A stretch of 64,000 nt of DNA from Spongospora subterranea f. sp. subterranea. Lineage: Eukaryota; Endomyxa: Phytomyxea; Phytomyxea; Plasmodiophorida. Numbering within the stretch: position 1 is the stretch's first letter; every line of letters begins with the position of its first letter. A model generated the notes under the pieces. The model did no database searches and had not been told where the DNA came from. It saw only the letters and a list, made by a program, of their open reading frames with translations. The DNA lies in NCBI GenBank assembly GCA_049724395.1, contig JAUGWO010000018.1, forward strand, positions 49,944-113,943, read 5' to 3'. Of this stretch, positions 57,690-64,000 are shown in pieces. The translations under genes and the position numbers were made by a program.

Positions 57690-58187
57690 ATGCCAGTGCT
57701 ACTGGACGACCCTTACTCAATTGAACCGTTCTCAGTTGCAACGTCCGAACGACTTGCAGGCCTCTAGGGTGAGTTTTAATATAGCGTTCTAGAAACAATC
57801 TTTGTGAAAACCTTAAGGCAACCTTCGGGGAATGGCTTATCATCAGTTTGTGATTCGAGAATGATCTCATCCTCGTCGAAGATATCCCCATTAGTCACTG
57901 AGCGCTTCTGATTCGACAGTTCCTCAATTGAACCGTTCTTAGCTGTAACAGCCGAACGATTTTTTGGCTTCAAACCTGAAATGCACTTCCCAAATGTTTG
58001 AAGGAAAAGATTCTTGATACGACTTTGCAGATGAACGAGCAACTTTGTTGAACCGATCAACGCAGCGTCGCGTCAACGTGATCGGTACGGGAATATCCGG
58101 CGATATTTCATTTTGATTCGAAGGTTCGGACAAAATAGGCTGAGCTAATGTGATCACGACAGTTATGAGAATTATGGAATAGTTCAT
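57690..58187 (-). pseudogene. Secreted-family gene 3, N-terminal part, broken
   Basis: From ATG 58187 the signal peptide MNYSIILITVVITLAQPILS is plainly that of the family, followed by ARSSAKS. The frame then shifts near 58015. In the next frame LFLQTFGKCISGLKPKNRSA, TAKNGSIEELSN, VTNGDIFDEDEIILESQTDD match the basic and acidic parts of gene 1. A TAA lies in the RSDVATENGSIE segment near 57718. The downstream frame becomes the gene ending at 56526. Either a pseudogene 5' end or a spliced 5' part I could not resolve. Confidence 0.6.
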
Positions 58188-58196
58188 GGCGAATAA

Positions 58197-58207
58197 AGAG
58201 TGAGCGA
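58197..58207 (-). promoter_or_regulatory. Shared proximal motif, secreted-family gene 3
   Basis: agagtgagcga on the plus strand, 10 bp from the start codon: one mismatch to the motif of genes 1 and 2. Confidence 0.35.
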
Positions 58208-58209
58208 CG

Positions 58210-59390
58210 GTGAAGGTATTTAATCCCTGGTCATAATAAGTCCCAAAACCAGGGTGCAGTCCATGGCGGTACGGACATTGCCGACGGTGTGGCGTCCCCC
58301 AACTCTGTACTGTACACAGCGACAGCGCTACGGTGAAGATTTGAGTCATCCTCGATCGAATGACAGTAGCGCCAAATATGTGTCGCCAAAGTGCCATGTG
58401 TATCAGAGTATCATACAGTCGCGGTTCACCCAAGTCCTTATTCGGCATGTGTCTGGGAAAAATATCGCAGCCCTTATCTGATGAGGGCATTCAAATGATG
58501 ACTCTCGCTCGACGAGCTCGGAAAATAACGATGATGATGAAGCGTGTCAGTTTTCGATCCTCGATCGGGGTTAGAGATCCCCTTGATATTAGCTCCGTCG
58601 TTGCACCAGGGATGCTTCTTGGCGCACTTTGGATGCCGATGAAAACGATGAAGGCTTTGCTTCAGGAGTCTCGTTAGACCGGCCCTTTGACTTTCAGTTG
58701 GCAGCTTTTATAGGAAGGATTACCCAATCAAGAGGGTTTGATCGATCTACTATTTCTTCTAGAAAGCGTTTCTGCTATGGTCTCTCCATCAACCTTATCC
58801 CGAGTGACGTTATATAGCTGATTTGAGCGCTTCATTGGACGTTCCGGAAGCGCAGGCCCCCCGCAAACCTAAAATAACCAAACCCTTTGGCGTGCCTGAG
58901 TTCACCATGACGATTGGGTTGGCTGCCGTGAGATTGGGCGGGAACATTATGCGATGAGGACTGAGGTTACGAGGAGTGTGCCCATAGGACAGTCCTCTTC
59001 GCATCAACCTGCTTGGTGCTTCGTTGCCTTTCGTGCATTGCTGGGCAGAACTGAATTTCCTTCAAGGTGTTGGACTATATCTTCAAAATACAAGGTGCAC
59101 CGTATAGTATCGCCGGAGTGGCGTCCGATTTCATTGCAATCAACGACAACTTGCTGGCTTTGACAATGATGACTGGAGTCAATAAAGATTACCCAACGGT
59201 GATCGACACAATTGATGCATCTAGGCCGTTATTTGTGGCGATATTATTCGCTGGTTCGGATGACTTTCCAGTTTGGGAAAGGCGCAGTGTGGCATTGTTA
59301 GAAGAGTCATACCCCGTCTTTTCCAAACTGGAACATCATCCGAACCACGTAGTTTAGCAATATGAATTAATATGGTTGACATTAGATCAA
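58210..59390. other. No confidently supported gene; inverted repeat at 59254-59352
   Basis: Frames such as 58629-58817 (DADENDEGFASGVSLDRPFD) and 59067-59357 (FKIQGAPYSIAGVASDFIAI) look protein-like but match no family I know. A ~35-bp inverted repeat (59254-59290 with 59317-59352) contributes to the end of the second. Confidence 0.35.
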
Positions 59391-59399
59391 AATTTGATA

Positions 59400-59560
59400 C
59401 TGGATAAGCCGTGTGATAAAGAGAGAATGGGGGAGAAATAGAGCGATTCCATAGAGTCGTGTTATTTGCGAAGCCAGCATCCAGAAGAGTCCTGATTTCT
59501 TCACGCCAATCTGTTCGAAGCTTGAATGGTAATGGGCAGCGGAACAATGCACACAATTGA
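59400..59560 (-). mobile_element. Possible Gypsy RT fossil
   Basis: The minus strand reads CPLPFKLRTDWREEIRTLLD then AGF, resembling the P.R..P....EI...V..LL.AG. start of Gypsy reverse transcriptases. Only this short piece is present and the match is weak. Broken and old. Confidence 0.3.
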
Positions 59561-59569
59561 TTAACCGCT

Positions 59570-60770
59570 AGTCAGACCCCAGCATCTTCTTTTCCTATCG
59601 GGGATATTGGACGTTCGCAAACAAAATGTTGCTTCTAGAACGGCGGACCCCATATACACATCGATGATTACAAGAGTCATTGTATGCGATGCCATTCATT
59701 TGACTCTACCGTACATGTTGTATTCTCAGTTCCAAAGTTGTGTTGTGACTTTCGCCCGCCGTTTAGTATCGGGAATACAAGAATGGACTGTAAAGAAGAC
59801 TACCTGACGTTTTGCAAATGATGGAGATAAGACGCGAAACCCATACAGCCGTAAACGCAGGGTGTTCTATGCAAAACCCAAACTCTGCAAAAAACTTTGT
59901 GAGTTCATCTGCACGACATGTGATCAATGTCATGACGCAAAATGCCAAATTGATGGATGTATACAGTTTTGTTTAATTTTCAAGTGAGGGTAGAACTTCG
60001 TCTGATGTCGCCCTTTGTTGAAGACGTGCCATTTCCTCGGGGTCTACAACACACCATTACTCCGGTACAAAACAGTACTGTGCAACAATCACATACCGAT
60101 CGCGGCAATAAGTTTTGGCAGTGCCCATCCCATCAAAGCGGTAAATGAAAGCATCATCTAACGAGAACACGTGCTTAGGCAAACAGAAAAAACACAGCAC
60201 ATAACGCTGACGATCATGGGATTCTTGAGAAGGGAGAATGGAGAGAAGGGGATAAAAACTTCGAAGAACTGCTGCTTGTGTTCAGGTGAAATATAAAGTG
60301 GGATAGAAACTGCCAACGAGCCATTTAATTGATATCTGGCGCGAATGCGGCCTTTCGCGAGAATATCAACACGAATCTAATGAAAAAATGCACGCTCAAA
60401 CTGGCGACGTGAATTGAATTGCATTAAGATTACGGTTTTGAAAACATAATCCGGCGACTCCGCTGACAATAGATAAGACCCAGGTTTGAGATTGTTGCTG
60501 TAAACAGTATCCGACAATCATTGACGAAGAATCAATTCAACAACTTGCACACCTACAATGAGAATGCCCCGTTTTCTTGGGGGATCACCGTATGTTCCCT
60601 ATTGTTAAGGTGTATACGTGCGAAAGATGGGTTGGGAATTGCAAGTTTTCCCTCAATGCTTGAAAGTATAGGTTCACATTGTGCAAAGGAAGCGAGAAGC
60701 AGTAGTCCAAGGAGGAAGATCATCGAACCAGGAGATGACAGTCCGCCAATACCTGTTCATTTACTGACAC
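59570..60770. other. No supported gene
   Basis: Short scattered frames only; no repeat or RNA gene recognised. Confidence 0.3.
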
Positions 60771-60774
60771 TGTA

Positions 60775-61425
60775 CTTGTGTATATACACCAGGGTGTCAC
60801 ACCTGACACTCCTGACATGATCACGTACTGTATATACACCAGGGACTCACCAGGGTGTCGCGATCATGTACTGTATATACACCAGGGACTCACCAGGGTG
60901 TCGCACCTGACTGACAAGTTCATGTACTGACAGTGTACTGTATATACACCAGGGTGTCACACCTGACACTCCTGACATGATCATGTACTGTATATACACC
61001 AGGGACTCACCAGGGTGTCGCACCTGACTGACAAGTTCATGTACTGACAGTGTACTGTATATAGTCACACCTGACACTCCTGACATGATCATGTACTGTA
61101 TATACACCAGGGACTCACCAGGGTGTCGCACCTGACTGACAAGTTCATGTACTGACAGTGTACTGTATATACACCAGGGTGTCACACCTGACACTCCTGA
61201 CATGATCATGTACTGTATATACACCAGGGACTCACCAGGGTGTCGCACCTGACTGACAAGTTCATGTACTGACAGTGTACTGTATATACACCAGGGTGTC
61301 ACACCTGACATGATCATGTACTGTATATTACACCAGGGACTCACCAGGGTGTCGCACCTGACTGACAAGTTCATTTACTGACAGTGTACTGTATATACAC
61401 CAGGGTGTCACACCTGACATGGCCA
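60775..61425. repeat. ~117-bp compound minisatellite, about five to six copies
   Basis: Each unit contains two related sub-blocks: tgtatatacaccagggactc with caccagggtgtcgcacctga, and the shorter tatacaccagggtgtcacac with ctgacactcctgacatgatc. Copies vary by small deletions (near 61060 and 61310). A 175-codon minus-strand frame runs through it only because of the repeat. Confidence 0.88.
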
Positions 61426-61429
61426 AACT

Positions 61430-62098
61430 CTTGTCAGAATGGAAATCCGCAAGGGTTGCGCTATAGGTTATACAAATCTGTTGGATTTCCTTTGTCGCTG
61501 TAGAATCGGTCCATATTCCGAGGGTTCTATTGAAAAGCCCTTAGTGTCAGACCGGAGTAAAACCTCTCAAAGCTCATTGAGCTGTGATAGACGTTTTCGT
61601 GGATCCTATACAGAAGTTTTATGATTTGCGTTTGACATCTTAGGTGCCTCCGGGTAGGTCTGCCAAACTTTTCAGCAGTTGAAGATCTATCCTGGCCGCG
61701 GTTACTACAAATTCTAGTCTCCGTCCTTGTTGGTCTTGAACCTTTTCCCAAGCAGAGTTTTGATGCCACGCTTAAAATATTCAGTCATGGACGGCTACAA
61801 TGGGGCTTGGCCGTGTCAACAAAATCCCCGAATTAGTTTTCTATTCGCGTTTATTGAATATAATCGTACCGGTTTAAACTGGAATTGCGAGACGGTAATT
61901 CCCGTCTTCATTTCACTAGAAAGACCCCTCAAATCTGTAGCGTTTTCGGCACCGACTTATTGCAACGTTGACTGTACTGTAGGTACGGTAATCCCATAGT
62001 GGGGTAACGGAAAATGAGATGGATGATGCGTTGCACGGCATGGAAGATATGTTACATTAATTATGATAGATTGATGTATTGATGAGGTATTTCAAATT
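61430..62098. other. 3' intergenic region of RPA1, no supported gene
   Basis: Two plus-strand frames (61439-61624 and 61727-61999) have no family or splice support. Confidence 0.3.
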
Positions 62099-64000
62099 CT
62101 ACATTGATAGTGGTTGCATTAAGTCAAAAGATCCTGTCCCTGATCGGACGACCTGACCAAGAATGATACGGGCGCTGGGAGACAGCTGCGAATCCTCTTC
62201 GCCGAACAAGATCGCATCCGTTAAGAACTTCGTTGATGTTTCGTAGGTCATCTTGAGCCATGGCGAGCCGTTGTCATCAATTCCTGTTCTGTTCAACGCC
62301 TTGAATCCACCATTCCACGTCATATAATCAGCTAGAAGATATAGATGCCTGTAATCAACCTATTTCCAAATCCAGTAATCAGGTACACATCAAGAGAGCT
62401 ACCTGATCAACGTACCGAAATCCCATAAACAGCAAAGACAGAGGTGATTTCTTTGACAATAGCTGCTCTTGCACATTCAACGCCGTATGTTTGAAGGATG
62501 GCAGCAATATCATTAGTTTTGATTTGATTAACGTCAACCAAATGAGCATAAGCCCAAATAGCATGGAAATTGACGCCATCTGTTTGAACGATGTTGATAT
62601 CTTCTTTTTGACCAGGCACAGACCGTGTGGTGACATAGCATTTGGTGATGGATGGAGTGGATCTGACAAGAACAAGAGACTGGACTCGATCAACAAGTGA
62701 CATAATCAGTAAACGTTTTGAAGATAATGGCATCTGTAATGTCAGTTCGACAAATGAACCTGATTTGCTGAACACCAGCTTGTTTACGAAACTCGACGCT
62801 CCAGCCGAGTCGGATTCAAAAACATCTTCTTCCTCTGATTTAGGAGCTGCCGTGCTTTGCAAGCCATCCTCAATGCCATCCCGATCAAATTCATTGTCAG
62901 ACTCTGACGACTCATCATCCTCTTGCAAATCGGCGTCACTTTCTTTACCGTCGTCAACATCGCTTTCCGATTCACTTTCTGACCATCATTTTCGTCATCA
63001 TCATTGTTCGGTTTAGAGTGGTTTTCATAATCATCATCTGAGCCATCCGAATCCGATTGCCGACGCTTTTCCGATGCAACAGCTCGGACGGAGATCTTCA
63101 AACCGGAAACCCTTGAAACAGCGTTGACGAGTTTGGGGACGAATTGCTGCTCAATGGCGGTGCGTAGATCATTTAATGACAATTTAAAATCGGAAAGAGG
63201 AAGGAAATCAAGCCGGATCGAATATAACCGTTGCTTGGAGCCATCAGAACTGAGGCCAATGCATTCACGACATCTGAAACGAAGGATCAGGGATTGGGCA
63301 CAAAGGTGAATATGGATGAACGTACGACGCCTCTTTGATTAACTCCTGCAGTTTGACCATACGAAGGCGGTGAGCTAGCTGTTCAGCGTGGGCGACAGAA
63401 TCCTTCGATTTGGCGAGCGTTAACTCCATCAGGGGTGTTTTGATATGAGCTGATGCTGTCATGATAATCTCGACCAGTCGGGGAATGCCCAGAGTCACGT
63501 TGGCGCCACCAAACCCAGCAAGATGGAACGTGTTCAATGTCATCTGTGTAGATGGTTCACCAAGAGATTGCGCTGTTAGCACACCAACATTCTCTCCAGG
63601 ATCAGCCAAACAAATAATATACTTCATCCACATTATGAGCTCAAACTTCTCCCTGGTTAGCCCAGTTTTAGCAAACACATCGTCGTTGGCAGGGTTGTTA
63701 CAGAACGCGGCGACAGCATCGTGGAAAGAATCTGATACACAGCCGAGTGATGAACCAGGATTACATACAGACAAGATAGGGGCAATGTTGTGTCGTTCAG
63801 AGCACGAGCCCAATGTTGCAATGCTAGTTCGGGATCTAAGGCGTTCAAGGCAGCACGGGGATTCAACCGCTGAAGTACCGCTTTGTAGTTCTGAGCTAAC
63901 AGGTTGCGATCGCTAAGTATGAGGCTTTTTGTGACATCAATGCCGTCTTCACCATAATTGAACATTACTGCACACTAAAACGTTATGATCGTCGACATCG
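62099..64000 (-). CDS. POLR1A: RNA polymerase I largest subunit (RPA1/A190), C-terminal part
   Basis: The gene runs off the right edge, so its 5' two-thirds are outside. RPA1 makes the catalytic cleft of the enzyme that transcribes rRNA. From the right: [13 protein letters not shown] and [18 protein letters not shown] (63965-63850). Then comes [20 protein letters not shown] followed by [20 protein letters not shown] (trigger loop) and [40 protein letters not shown] precedes a long acidic Ser/Asp-rich insert ([37 protein letters not shown]), a hallmark of polymerase I rather than II or III. The jaw/cleft end [20 protein letters not shown] and the last exon ([38 protein letters not shown]) follow. 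Introns are ~50-70 bp. Exon joints were only partly traced; no clear break was seen. Confidence 0.93.

Noticed and set aside
60847-61374. 175-codon minus-strand frame
   Set aside because: Repeat-derived, from the ~117-bp minisatellite.
42238-61425. CRISPR array
   Set aside because: All three arrays are head-to-tail tandem copies without unique spacers, and the host is a eukaryote.

Overview
The window is nuclear DNA from an intron-rich eukaryote. Its genes are split by very short GT-AG introns, mostly 45-80 bp. Read across those introns, the conserved genes are clear: GET3, IFT70/TTC30, dTMP kinase, RFC subunit 4, ISD11/LYRM4, an RPRD/Rtt103-type CID protein, an RraA-family protein, a full ABCA transporter, MATE transporters and the 3' part of the RNA polymerase I largest subunit. 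IFT70 implies a life stage with a cilium or flagellum. A plant/oomycete-type DD39D mariner, MULE, hAT, Copia and Ty3/Gypsy remnants and a RraA homologue fit a zoosporic protist or fungus-like lineage (for example oomycete, phytomyxid, chytrid or aphelid). I cannot place it further from sequence alone.

Layout. 0-6 kb: an unrecognised exon, a broken DDE transposase, nested fold-back repeats, a Copia gag fossil and a mariner with both ends preserved. 6-16 kb: ISD11 (+), a secreted Reeler-domain protein (-) and the ABCA transporter (-). 16.5-25 kb: GET3, a duplicated repeat carrying an SSU-rRNA-like snippet, the CID protein, a folded Copia RT fossil and the ten-exon IFT70. 25-31.5 kb: a SANT-like fragment, dTMP kinase, a 757-bp fold-back and RFC4. 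31.6-33.5 kb: two Gypsy integrase segments head to head. 33.8-41.5 kb: three MATE paralogues, one decayed and two apparently intact. 42-46.9 kb: two in-frame minisatellites, RraA, an unrecognised acidic gene and a Gypsy fossil inside a large inverted repeat. 47-58.2 kb: a lineage-specific family of signal-peptide proteins with acidic repeats, interspersed with Gypsy gag, MULE and hAT remnants. 60.8-61.4 kb: a third minisatellite. 62-64 kb: the RNA polymerase I subunit, running off the right edge.

The genes do not form a pathway; this is housekeeping sequence set in repeat-rich DNA. Two things stand out. One is the secreted repeat-protein family: three related loci on the minus strand share a signal peptide, a modular architecture, and a short motif just upstream of each ATG. 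The other is the number of fold-backs: at least a dozen inverted duplications with arms from about 16 to 840 bp, several built from transposon pieces. Coding calls rest on reading-frame continuity across GT-AG introns plus remembered family motifs; no database search was possible.
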